The position numbers were made by a program, and so were the translations under genes. The notes below the pieces were generated by a model. That model saw only the letters and a list, made by a program, of their open reading frames with translations. It did not search any database and was not told the DNA's origin. DNA of 64,000 nt from Caulobacter sp. FWC26 (GTDB lineage Bacteria > Pseudomonadota > Alphaproteobacteria > Caulobacterales > Caulobacteraceae): assembly GCF_002742645.2 (NCBI RefSeq), contig NZ_CP033875.1:744001-808000 (forward strand). Direction: 5' to 3'. This document shows, one piece after another, positions 33,907 to 42,512 of the stretch. Position 1 is the stretch's first letter. Each line of letters starts with the position of its first letter.

Positions 33907-35211
33907 CTACAGTTTCGCCAAAAGCCGGTTCGCGAAAAACAGTCCCACAAGGCCCAGGCCGCAGGCCAGATAAGCCCCGTTGGCCAGGAACTGGCCCCAA
34001 GCGATGTCAAGCTTGGCGAACGACTTCACCAAGAGTAGCGAGATGCTCCCGATATAGCCGAACGAGTCGGCGACGTAGATCAGAAAGCCCGCCGTGCCGA
34101 TCTTGCCGGTCGCGGCAATCATACGGTCGAATAACATGGCGTTGAACGGGGTGTAGCCCATGTAGAGCCCCGCCCCGGCCAGCACCATCCACCACACCGG
34201 GCCCAGCAGGTGCAACTGATAGGCCAGGGTCGAGGCGCCCAGCAGCACGAAGCCCAGCGCCACGAAGCCCAGATTGAACGCTACGGCGCGGCGGTTGTCC
34301 TTCACGCCCATCAGCGCCGCTAGGCCTACCAGAACGATGGCGGCCACCGGCAGTTCCGACAGGGTGAAGATCGACGCGGCGTTCTTGAATCCGAGCTCGG
34401 CCCATATCTCGGCCGAGAAGTTGTCGCGGAAGTCGCGCAGGGCCGTGAGGATCATGTAGACCGCGATCAGCAGGACCAGGGCGGGCGCATGGGCGGCGAA
34501 CAGAGCCGCGCGGTCCTGGGCGTTCATCGGCGCTCGCTTGACGCGCTCGGCCTCGTCGGCGGCGGTGGGTGGGGGTAACTGCGCTAGGGCCAGCACCGCC
34601 ACTAGCATGAGGGGGGCGAAGATCAGTCCGGAGACGAACGGCATCCACTTTTCGTCGACATGCGAAAGCAAAAGCATCTTGCCGACCGACTTGGCCACGC
34701 CCGACGACAGAATGAAGCTGGCGCACAGCATGGCGCCGAGCACTTCGGTTAGTCGGCGGCCCTCCAGGAAGCCGAACACCAGGCCCCAGATCATCCCCAG
34801 GCACAGGCCGTTCAAGTAGAGCGCCAGCGGCCCGGCCACCGTCGGTAAGGCGCCGAACAGCAGCAGCGACACCTCGGCACCGAAGATCAGGGCCAGGATG
34901 GAGACAGCCCGCCGGCCCGGCCGCATCTCAGAGATCACCTTGACCCCGATAAACTTGGCCGTCGCGTAGCCGGCGACCTGAGCGATCACCAGCGCGATCT
35001 TGAAGTCGAAGTCGAAAGGCCAACCCTCCGGGTGGGCATAGGCGGCCGCCGTGAACGGCTTGCGATAGCCGAACATCGCGAAATAGACCGCGAATGACGC
35101 CAGACCGCCATACAGGGCGAAGAGCCAGGGCGGGGCGGACGCCAGAAAGCGGGTCACGGCGCCGCCGACGGTGGGCCTGCGGCCGGGCGCGTCGGACGCT
35201 GGAGTCATCAT
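33907..35211 (-). CDS. MFS-like membrane protein, DUF5690 family
   Basis: About 434 residues with 11-12 hydrophobic segments. It includes YFAMFGYRKPFTAAAYAHPE near the N-terminus, LNGLCLGMIWGLVFGFLEGR in the middle and GYTPFNAMLFDRMIA late in the chain. This set fits the DUF5690 family, which is related to MFS transporters. The substrate is unknown. The adjacent catalytic or sensing genes give no hint beyond the nhaA partner. The start at 35211 or 35208 is likelier than the ATG at 35244, since the residues between are not conserved-looking. Confidence 0.85.
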   Translation of the reverse strand: MMTPASDAPGRRPTVGGAVTRFLASAPPWLFALYGGLASFAVYFAMFGYRKPFTAAAYAHPEGWPFDFDFKIALVIAQVAGYATAKFIGVKVISEMRPGRRAVSILALIFGAEVSLLLFGALPTVAGPLALYLNGLCLGMIWGLVFGFLEGRRLTEVLGAMLCASFILSSGVAKSVGKMLLLSHVDEKWMPFVSGLIFAPLMLVAVLALAQLPPPTAADEAERVKRAPMNAQDRAALFAAHAPALVLLIAVYMILTALRDFRDNFSAEIWAELGFKNAASIFTLSELPVAAIVLVGLAALMGVKDNRRAVAFNLGFVALGFVLLGASTLAYQLHLLGPVWWMVLAGAGLYMGYTPFNAMLFDRMIAATGKIGTAGFLIYVADSFGYIGSISLLLVKSFAKLDIAWGQFLANGAYLACGLGLVGLFFANRLLAKL

Positions 35212-35425
35212 GCTTGCCTTCGTTCGCGCGCCAGCCAGCGCCACGCCTCAGCTAGCCCGCTTTGATCCGGCTGAGCAACGAAACTCGGCGCTCGGCGGCT
35301 CGGTCGTGAAAGGGTTGAGTAAACCTGATGTCTTGAATGTCGCGCGCGGTCGGGGCGCCGCGACGCATTGTCGCAACGGCGAAGTATAATGATGTTGTTG
35401 AGAGTTTTAAGGCGATGAACGGGTG

Positions 35426-37756
35426 ATGCCGACGCCGTTCCAGCAAGACATCGATGCGCTGAAGGCCAGCGAGGCTTTCTTCCGTCTCCTTACCGAGCAG
35501 GCGGGAGACGTGATCAGTCGCCACCGGTTCTCCGGAACCGATGACTATGTTTCCCCGGCGGTCGAGCGGATGCTGGGCTGGACGGCGGCGGAAGTGCTGG
35601 AGGCCGGCTTTCAGGCCTACTATCACCCCGACGATGCGCCCGCCGTAGCCGAGGTTTACGAGAAGATCCGCGCCGGCGCCGACCAGGGCAGCGTACGGTA
35701 CCGCGGACGGGCCAAGGACGGCCGCTATGTCTGGCTGGAAAGCCATCTCAGTCTGGTGAGGGACGAGCACGGCGAGCCCTCGGAACTGGTGGCGGTCACC
35801 CGCGATATCGACGAGCGCGTTAGGTTGGAGGAAGAGGCGCGCCAAGCTCGCGAGGCCATGCGCGAAACGCTGCAACGCGCCATGCTTGCGGAACAGGTCG
35901 CCCAAGTCGCCTTCTGGCGGGTGGATCTGATCACCAATGAGGTCTACCTGTCGCCGCGTTGTCGAGAAATCTATGGCTGGTCAGCTGATGAGCCGGTTTC
36001 CTTGGGCGAGGTGCTAAGCCGCTTTCATCCTGAAGACCGTTCGGCCGCGCGCGCCTGGGTCGCCGAGCGTCTGCGGACAGGCGAGCCTTCACGCAATCGC
36101 ATGGACCGTATTGTCAGGGTCGATGGAGAAGTTCGTCATATCGTCGGCAGTTTCGAGTTCGACCTCGGCGAGGATGGACGGCCCGTCGCGATGTCGGGCA
36201 CCACTGTCGACGTCACCGACCTGGTGGCGGCGCAACAGAGTCTCGCCAAAACCGAGTCACGGTTCCAGGACTTGGCGAAGGCGACGCGCGACATCGTTAT
36301 CGAGGTCGACCGACGGGGGAACATTCTCTTCGCCAGCGCGGCCGTCGAGACGGTGCTGGGCTACACCGAGGCCGAACTGCTGGGACGCAAGGCCGCCAAG
36401 CTGACCCACCCCGACGACCTGCCGGGTCTGGTGCAGGGCTTTGGCAAGGTGCTGGCCGATCCTGAGTCCGTGCCGCCTATCCTGGAAGCGCGGGGGCTTC
36501 ACAAGGATGGTCACTGGGTCTGGCTGCAAGGCCGGCCCGTGCTGGATCGCACCGCCGGACGGATCGAAGGCGTGGTTCGGGACATCACTGAGTACAAGCG
36601 CGCGCGGGACGAACTCGCCGCTGAACAGGCGCGGACGCAGCAGGCGCTTGAGGCCCGCTCGGCCTTCCTCGCCAACATGAGTCACGAACTGCGAACCCCG
36701 CTGACCGCCGTGATCGGCTTCGCGGCGTTGGTCGAGGGGTTAGACGACCTGCCCACGCAGGCCCGCGATTATGTCGGCCGGATCTCCACGGCGGGGAAGG
36801 CGCTGCTGTCGGTCATCAATGACGTCCTGGAGATGTCGAAGCTGGAGACGGGGCAGGTGCAGGTGCACATTGCGCCATGCGCCTTGACTCCCCTGATCGA
36901 AGACACGGTCCGCATGTTCGCGCTGCACGCGGCCGAAAAGAACCTCGAGATCGGCGTGCGGATGGTCGATCCACCGCCACGCGTGCTGATGATCGATCCC
37001 GATCGGGTCCGGCAGGTGCTGATCAACCTGATCGGTAACGCCATACGCTATACCGATACCGGATCGGTCACAGTCGAGGTGATCTGGCGCGCGGCGATGG
37101 GCGAGCTGTTCGTGGCGGTCAAGGACACGGGTATCGGCATTGATCCTACCGACCAAGTGCATCTCTTCAAGCGCTTCTCCCAGGTCGAGGCTTCGCGATC
37201 ACGCTCACGTGGCGGCTCGGGGTTGGGGCTGGTGATCAGCAAGGGGCTGGTCGAGGCCATGGATGGGCGCATCGGAGCCAGCAGCAAGCCAGGCGAGGGC
37301 AGCACCTTCTGGTTCGCGATCCCCGCCGCCGCGCCGCTTCGTGACGAGGACGCTGGCCCTGACCCCGAACCGATCTTCGAGCCCGTTCGTTCGGGCGGCC
37401 GCATCCTGCTGGCCGACGATAATGCGCTCAATCGCGAGATGACCCGCGCCATCCTCGGCGTGTTCGACGCCGAGGTGGTCGAGGCCCGTGACGGTCAGCA
37501 GGCGGTGGAGGCAGCGCGGGCCCAGGCCTTTGACCTGATCCTGATGGACATCCGCATGCCGGTGCTGGACGGCTTGGACGCTACGCGCCTGATCCGCGCC
37601 GAACCCGGGCCGAACCAGAGCGCGCCGATCCTGGCCTTCTCGGCGGACATGGACTTCCAGTTGTCCGACATCTTCGATGGCCTGGTGCGCAAGCCGATCA
37701 CCGCCGCGCAATTGATCCAGGCCGTGGCCGGCGCTCAGCGTTCCGTCGCGATCTGA
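35426..37756 (+). CDS. PAS-domain hybrid histidine kinase
   Basis: 776 residues, with no membrane segment seen, so a cytoplasmic sensor. Three PAS domains run at about 15-135, 150-265 and 270-390, each with typical endings (ELVAVTRDIDERVRLEEEAR, MSGTTVDVTDL, IEGVVRDITEYKRARDEL). HisKA follows with the phospho-acceptor His in NMSHELRTPLTAVIGF (H420). The ATPase has LINLIGNAIRYTDTGS and DTGIGIDPTDQVHLFKRFSQ. A C-terminal receiver has LLADDNALNREM and LILMDIRMPVLDG, with the phospho-Asp at about residue 708. No partner regulator is adjacent. Confidence 0.94.
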   Translation: MPTPFQQDIDALKASEAFFRLLTEQAGDVISRHRFSGTDDYVSPAVERMLGWTAAEVLEAGFQAYYHPDDAPAVAEVYEKIRAGADQGSVRYRGRAKDGRYVWLESHLSLVRDEHGEPSELVAVTRDIDERVRLEEEARQAREAMRETLQRAMLAEQVAQVAFWRVDLITNEVYLSPRCREIYGWSADEPVSLGEVLSRFHPEDRSAARAWVAERLRTGEPSRNRMDRIVRVDGEVRHIVGSFEFDLGEDGRPVAMSGTTVDVTDLVAAQQSLAKTESRFQDLAKATRDIVIEVDRRGNILFASAAVETVLGYTEAELLGRKAAKLTHPDDLPGLVQGFGKVLADPESVPPILEARGLHKDGHWVWLQGRPVLDRTAGRIEGVVRDITEYKRARDELAAEQARTQQALEARSAFLANMSHELRTPLTAVIGFAALVEGLDDLPTQARDYVGRISTAGKALLSVINDVLEMSKLETGQVQVHIAPCALTPLIEDTVRMFALHAAEKNLEIGVRMVDPPPRVLMIDPDRVRQVLINLIGNAIRYTDTGSVTVEVIWRAAMGELFVAVKDTGIGIDPTDQVHLFKRFSQVEASRSRSRGGSGLGLVISKGLVEAMDGRIGASSKPGEGSTFWFAIPAAAPLRDEDAGPDPEPIFEPVRSGGRILLADDNALNREMTRAILGVFDAEVVEARDGQQAVEAARAQAFDLILMDIRMPVLDGLDATRLIRAEPGPNQSAPILAFSADMDFQLSDIFDGLVRKPITAAQLIQAVAGAQRSVAI

Positions 37757-37773
37757 CCCCGGAAAACAAAAAA

Positions 37774-37796
37774 CGCCCTCCGCATTGCGGAGGGCG
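37774..37796. terminator. Bidirectional terminator
   Basis: CGCCCTCCGC (37774-37783) and GCGGAGGGCG (37787-37796) form a 10-bp stem with an ATT loop. A-rich sequence (AAAACAAAAAA) precedes it, giving a T-run for minus-strand transcripts. It lies between the convergent kinase and cdnL genes and mainly ends cdnL transcription. Confidence 0.8.
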
Positions 37797-37823
37797 CCTT
37801 GTGTTCGCGGTCCGGAGCGCTGC

Positions 37824-38333
37824 TTAGGCGGCGGCGGCCTTGACCAGCGACTTGGTCAGGATGCCGATCGCGGCTTCACGGTCGATGCGCTCGATGGCGG
37901 CGACTTCACGGGCCATGCGGTCCAGCGCCGATTCATACAGCTGGCGCTCAGAATAGGACTGCTCCGGCTGGTTCTCGGCGCGGTGCAGGTCGCGGACCAC
38001 TTCGGCGATCGAGATCAGGTCGCCGGAGTTGATCTTGGCTTCGTACTCTTGGGCGCGGCGCGACCACATGGTGCGCTTCACGCGGGCGCGACCCTTCAGG
38101 GTGGTCAGCGCCTGGCTGACCGTGCCGCCTTCGGCCAGCGGACGCAGACCGGCCGTCTTCGCCTTCTTGGTCGGAACGCGCAGGGTCATTTTTTCGTGGT
38201 CGAAGGTGATGACGTAAACCTCGAGCGACATGCCGGCCACTTCCTGGGTCTCGATCGCCTGAATGCTGCCCACGCCGTGCGCGGGATAAACGACGTGATC
38301 GCCGACCGAGAATTCCAGACCAGTCTTGCTCAT
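37824..38333 (-). CDS. cdnL: CdnL/CarD-family RNA polymerase-binding protein
   Basis: 169 residues. The N-terminal Tudor-like RNA polymerase interaction domain reads FSVGDHVVYPAHGVGSIQAI to LEVYVITFDHEKMTLRVP. The C-terminal helical DNA-binding region has TMWSRRAQEYEAKINSGDLI and LYESALDRMAREVAAIERID. CdnL stabilises open complexes at growth-related promoters, including rRNA, in Caulobacter. It ends in alanines (VKAAAA), as in the Caulobacter protein that is cleared by ClpXP. GAAGAGGA precedes the ATG. Confidence 0.94.
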   Translation of the reverse strand: MSKTGLEFSVGDHVVYPAHGVGSIQAIETQEVAGMSLEVYVITFDHEKMTLRVPTKKAKTAGLRPLAEGGTVSQALTTLKGRARVKRTMWSRRAQEYEAKINSGDLISIAEVVRDLHRAENQPEQSYSERQLYESALDRMAREVAAIERIDREAAIGILTKSLVKAAAA

Positions 38334-38683
38334 GTTCGTCCTCTTCAATACGGGCCCGCGGGGCCCGAACGCCGTCATCATTCCCAAACCAAAAGCGACA
38401 GGTTCCCACTCCGCGGGACACGGATCGCGGGGCCAAGCCTGTCAGGATTTGGAATAGACCTCTAAGACACCCTTCGCCTTCGATCGGGCGGGCCGATTCA
38501 AATGGGTTTTCTGAAACGGCTTCTTCGACAAGACGGACCGTCGCGAACGAGCGCCACTGTCACGTCGTCAAAGACAATAGCATAAAATTAAGCCCTATGA
38601 AAGGGTTGCGTCCAGGCAAGCAGGATCGCGCGGCCAAGCTTTCGCTGGCGCTCGGTTATGCCGCTTGAGAAATCGCGCTGGGA
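38334..38683. other. Intergenic stretch between fdxA and cdnL
   Basis: 350 bp with no gene recognised. It must contain the cdnL promoter (right next to 38340) and the 3' end of the fdxA transcript. A small AT-rich core (ATAGCATAAAATTAAG) lies at 38577-38592. Confidence 0.4.
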
Positions 38684-39025
38684 TCAGGAACCCTTGCCGG
38701 GCTTTTCGCTGAAGTACTTTTCGAACTTTCCGGTCTCGCGCTCGAAATCCTCACGGTCGGCGGGCGGCTCGCCCTTGACCGTGATGTTCGGCCAGACCTT
38801 GGCGTAGTCGGCGTTGATCTTCAGCCACTTGCCGTCGGCCTCGTCCTCGGTGTCGGGCTTGATCGCGTCCACCGGGCATTCGGGTTCGCAGACGCCGCAG
38901 TCGATGCATTCATCCGGATTGATGACGAGGAAGTTCTCGCCTTCGTAGAAGCAATCGACCGGGCACACCTCCACGCAGTCCATGAACTTGCAGCGGACGC
39001 AGGCGTCGGTGACGATGTAGGTCAT
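38684..39025 (-). CDS. fdxA: Seven-iron ferredoxin FdxA
   Basis: 113 residues. The first cluster region is [20 protein letters not shown] and the second is [16 protein letters not shown], the arrangement of [3Fe-4S]/[4Fe-4S] ferredoxins of the FdxA type. A C-terminal extension ([20 protein letters not shown] and on) is normal for the family. It is a soluble electron carrier. It is monocistronic here. Confidence 0.95.
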   Translation of the reverse strand: MTYIVTDACVRCKFMDCVEVCPVDCFYEGENFLVINPDECIDCGVCEPECPVDAIKPDTEDEADGKWLKINADYAKVWPNITVKGEPPADREDFERETGKFEKYFSEKPGKGS

Positions 39026-39289
39026 CGAAAACTCGATTGAGAACGGGCGGAGTTCGGCGGGCGCGTTTTCGAAGCCTGGGGCCCGCTTGTCAATGCGGCT
39101 TGGTCGCGTACGGGCTCAGGAATTCTGACGACGACGACAGGACGGCCGCTTTTCTCGTCTGGTGCGTGGGCGGCTATCGATCGACGCCGCGACAAGCGGT
39201 TACGCGCCCGACAACCATTTCTTATTGAACGAACGGAATTATGCCGCTCGGGAAACGTCCAATAAAAACAATGTCGGGAACCCGACTAT

Positions 39290-41374
39290 ATGAAGATCGA
39301 AGCCTTGGCTGTCCGACGAGATCCGTACGCCGAAGACGAGGAGCGCGCCGTTGGTAAGGCGCGAGCTCGGGCGTTTGGCGCGTTCGTCGCCGAGATACCG
39401 TTCGCCGCAGCGCTGCTGGATCGAGACCTGTCGCTTATCGCGGTGAGTCAGGAGTGGATGGCGCAGGGGATCGTCGCCGGCTTGTCGATTGGCGACGACG
39501 CGGCGGACGGGGGTCTTGTTGCGCCCGAGGACGCCGCCGCCCTGCTGGCTTGCGCCGAGGAGGGGTTGGCGTTTTCGCGGTATCTGCCGGTGACCGACGA
39601 GGCGGGCGCCCAACGCGTCTGGCGCACCGAGTTCAGCGCCTGCCGCGATGGCGGCGAACCATACGCGGTGATGGTCACGGCCCGGGACGTCACCGGCTAC
39701 GCCGAGAGCGTGCTGCGCGCCGAACGCGACCGCCAGCGCCTGACCATGGCGTTGGAGTTGGATGACCTTCTCGTGCGCGAATATGATCTGCGCACCCGGC
39801 AGGTGTACTTTTCGGGCCATGCTCCAGAGCTTCAGAAGTACTGCACGTTCAAGGATGATCCATTGGAGATCGTGCATCCCGACGACCGCCAGCGCTGCGC
39901 CGACCTTGTGGCCAGCCGCAAGCTGGGCGAGGCGCGGGTGTTCGAGTTCAAGCTCAAGCGCGACGATGGCGTCGAGACCTGGGTCCGGTCGGTCGGCAAG
40001 GTGTTCATCGGCCAGGACGGTCAGCCCGAGAAGCTGGTGAACCTGTTCAAGGACATCACCGACCGCCGTCGCCAGACCGAGGCGATCGAGACCCTGGCCT
40101 TCAAGGACCCGCTTACGGGCCTGCCCAACCGAACACTCTTCCAGCACCGCTTCCAGGAGGCGGTGTCGGCGTCGGAGACGCTGGGTGAGATGTTCGGCCT
40201 GATCATGATCGACGTCGATCACTTCAAGGACATCAACGACACCCTGGGTCACGACGCCGGCGACGCCCTGCTCAAGCGCTTGGCGGGTATGCTGCAGCAC
40301 GCTTTCCGGGCGGGCGACACGGTCGCGCGCCTGGGCGGCGACGAGTTCGCGGTGATCTTGCGCGGTCTGCACGGCGAAGCCGACATGATCCGACCGATCG
40401 AGGCGCTGCAGGACTTGCTGCGTCGACCTATCGAGCATGGCGGGCGCAGCTTTACCGCAAGCGCCAGCATCGGCGCCGCGCTGCACGGCGATCTGGACGC
40501 CGACCCGGCCCACATGATCAAGAACGCCGACATCGCCCTCTATCGGGCCAAGGAGGCGGGCCGCAATCGTAGCATCCTGTTCGAGCCGTCGATGCGATCG
40601 GAGGTGGAGCAGCGTCTGGAACTGCTACGCGACGTGCGCGCGGCCCTGACGGAGAATGAGTTCACGCTCTACTACCAGCCTGTGGTCGACATCCGCGAAA
40701 ACAGGGTCGCTGGCTTCGAAGCCCTGATGCGCTGGGTTCACCCTGAGCAGGGGGTCCTGACGCCGGCGCGGTTCATGGCCGCCTTCGAGGACCAGGACCT
40801 GTCGCTGAAGCTGGGCGATGTGGCCTTCGAGGCCGCGCTGAAACAGATGCGGGCCTGGCTGGATGAGGGCGTCGAGTTCGGCCGCGTGGCCGTCAATATC
40901 AGCTCGGCCCAGTTCCGCAGCGGTCGCCTGGCCGAAGAGGTCCAGGAGCGCCTCGCCCGCTGGAACGTGCCGTGCGAGCGCCTGACCATCGAGGTCACCG
41001 AGAACGTCTATATGGGCTGGGGTTCGGATCTGGTCAGCGACACGGTACGCCGCCTGCACGAGGCGGGCGTGATGATCGCCCTGGACGACTTCGGCACCGG
41101 CTACGCCAGCCTGGCCAACCTGCGTCAGTTCCCGATCGACCGTCTGAAGATCGACAAGTCCTTCGTCCAGAACGGCGAGGACGAGGCCATCGTGAAAGCC
41201 GTCATCACCCTAGGCTCGTCCATGGGCATGAAGGTCGTGGCTGAAGGCGTTGAGGACGCCGAGCAACTGAAGACGCTTCAGCGCTACGGTTGCGACCAGA
41301 TCCAGGGCTACCACTTCGGCCGCCCGATGCCGGCCAGCGCGGTGGCGGCCTTTCTCAGGGGCTTTGGCGCTTGA
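39290..41374 (+). CDS. PAS-GGDEF-EAL cyclic-di-GMP signalling protein
   Basis: 694 residues, no membrane segments. An N-terminal PAS-like region (about 25-150) is followed by a second PAS/PAC (about 155-260, LVNLFKDITDRRRQTEAIET). GGDEF is intact at 349-353, with the RAGD inhibitory site at 340-343. The EAL domain has EAL at 477-479 and DDFGTGYASLANLRQFPIDR. Both catalytic motifs are present, so the protein could make and degrade c-di-GMP. Its stop overlaps the 3' end of the convergent gene by 20 bases. Confidence 0.94.
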   Translation: MKIEALAVRRDPYAEDEERAVGKARARAFGAFVAEIPFAAALLDRDLSLIAVSQEWMAQGIVAGLSIGDDAADGGLVAPEDAAALLACAEEGLAFSRYLPVTDEAGAQRVWRTEFSACRDGGEPYAVMVTARDVTGYAESVLRAERDRQRLTMALELDDLLVREYDLRTRQVYFSGHAPELQKYCTFKDDPLEIVHPDDRQRCADLVASRKLGEARVFEFKLKRDDGVETWVRSVGKVFIGQDGQPEKLVNLFKDITDRRRQTEAIETLAFKDPLTGLPNRTLFQHRFQEAVSASETLGEMFGLIMIDVDHFKDINDTLGHDAGDALLKRLAGMLQHAFRAGDTVARLGGDEFAVILRGLHGEADMIRPIEALQDLLRRPIEHGGRSFTASASIGAALHGDLDADPAHMIKNADIALYRAKEAGRNRSILFEPSMRSEVEQRLELLRDVRAALTENEFTLYYQPVVDIRENRVAGFEALMRWVHPEQGVLTPARFMAAFEDQDLSLKLGDVAFEAALKQMRAWLDEGVEFGRVAVNISSAQFRSGRLAEEVQERLARWNVPCERLTIEVTENVYMGWGSDLVSDTVRRLHEAGVMIALDDFGTGYASLANLRQFPIDRLKIDKSFVQNGEDEAIVKAVITLGSSMGMKVVAEGVEDAEQLKTLQRYGCDQIQGYHFGRPMPASAVAAFLRGFGA

Positions 41375-42155
41375 TCGGCGAGGGCCGGCCGATCCGGCCT
41401 TCCTGGACCGGCCAGAACTGCTCGCCGGTGACGACATACAGCGGCTGCCGGTAAGCGAGGCTGAGAAACACGTGAGTCTCGACCGGGGTCGGTGAGACGA
41501 CATGGCTGGCGACGAGACCCGCCGCCTTGGCGTCGGGCGGGGGCGGCTGCAGGGTCAGGCAACTGGCGGACAGCGCATCGACCTGCTTCACGGTTCGGCC
41601 GTCGGCGCTGATCGAGAAGCGATAATGCCCGCCGACCGGAACCGCGCCTCTGGCGGGGCTGGGCGACAGCAGCCAGACTAGCCAACCGTCGCTGGTCGGG
41701 TCCTTGGCGACCACGCTGTTGAAGGTTCCGGCGCACGGCTTGGGCGCGATCTTGGCGGCGCTCATGCGCGCGGCGAAGGCGGCGCGTTCCCGGTCGGTCA
41801 GGGCCCGGTCGGACGGCGTTGTCGGCTTGCCGGCGCCCTTGGCGGTGACCTCGACGTCGAAGCCGGCCTCGGGCCCCTGGCCCGTGTCGCGCACGAAGCG
41901 GACAGTGTCGGCGTCCCCACGGCCCTCGACGACCCAACCGACGATCTTCTCCTTGGCGGGATCCTTGATCTTGGCCATCAGCGCATCGCTGGCCAGCCAC
42001 GCCGCGCGGTCCTGGCGATAGATCGTGGCGCCCAACTGCTCGAGTGTCCGGGTGTCGAACACACGGATCGGCGGGCGTAGGGTCTCGGCGGCGATCGCCG
42101 GCGCGGCCACGAGCAGCGCCAGGCCCAGCAAGCCCGAGAACAGACGCGACGTCAT
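41355..42155 (-). CDS. Exported protein of unknown function, 266 aa
   Basis: The N-terminus (RLFSGLLGLALLVAAPAIAA) is a clear signal peptide. The mature part has two cysteines (KPCAGTF and ASCLTL), a RAAFAARMSAAK helix and LVWLLSPSPARGAVPVGGHY, with no recognised catalytic motif. GGAGGGG precedes the ATG. It resembles exported proteins scattered through Caulobacterales but I cannot name a family. Its 3' end overlaps that of the GGDEF-EAL gene. Confidence 0.75.
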   Translation of the reverse strand: MTSRLFSGLLGLALLVAAPAIAAETLRPPIRVFDTRTLEQLGATIYRQDRAAWLASDALMAKIKDPAKEKIVGWVVEGRGDADTVRFVRDTGQGPEAGFDVEVTAKGAGKPTTPSDRALTDRERAAFAARMSAAKIAPKPCAGTFNSVVAKDPTSDGWLVWLLSPSPARGAVPVGGHYRFSISADGRTVKQVDALSASCLTLQPPPPDAKAAGLVASHVVSPTPVETHVFLSLAYRQPLYVVTGEQFWPVQEGRIGRPSPIKRQSP

Positions 42156-42206
42156 TAACCCCTCCGTACGAAACTCGACCCAGGGTAGCGATCCGCGCGG
42201 CGGCGT

Positions 42207-42512
42207 CTAGCCCTCCACCGCCTCGTACAACCCCCGCGCCTCGGACGCCGGCCCGCGTCGTTCGCCGCAGTCGAGCACCCGGATCGCGACCAGGCGCCCC
42301 GCCAGGCCGAACACCAGCACGTCCCCCGGCTTCAAGGTGCGCGAGGGCTTGTCGATGCGGCTCTCGATCCCGGCGCGGGTCAGGCGGATGCGGCCTTCAT
42401 CGACGAACTTGGCGGCCAACGAGCGGGTCTTGAAGAAGCGGGCGCGCCACAGCCAGACGTCGGCCCGGGCAGCCTCCTTGGCGGCGTCGTTTCCGGATGC
42501 GGCGTCGCTCAC
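42207..42512 (-). CDS. S4-domain RNA-binding protein (Hsp15-like)
   Basis: 101 residues with a single S4 domain (RADVWLWRARFFKTRSLAAK to GDVLVFGLAGRLVAIRVL). It matches the Hsp15/HslR family, which binds stalled 50S subunits carrying peptidyl-tRNA. It overlaps the upstream helicase gene by 4 bases (ATGA), so the two are coupled, a pairing that links both to RNA metabolism. Confidence 0.9.
   Translation of the reverse strand: MSDAASGNDAAKEAARADVWLWRARFFKTRSLAAKFVDEGRIRLTRAGIESRIDKPSRTLKPGDVLVFGLAGRLVAIRVLDCGERRGPASEARGLYEAVEG

Noticed and set aside
32645-34000. 451-codon minus-strand frame overlapping nhaA
   Set aside because: It runs in a different frame across conserved NhaA helices and is Arg/Gly/Pro-rich, as expected of a shadow.
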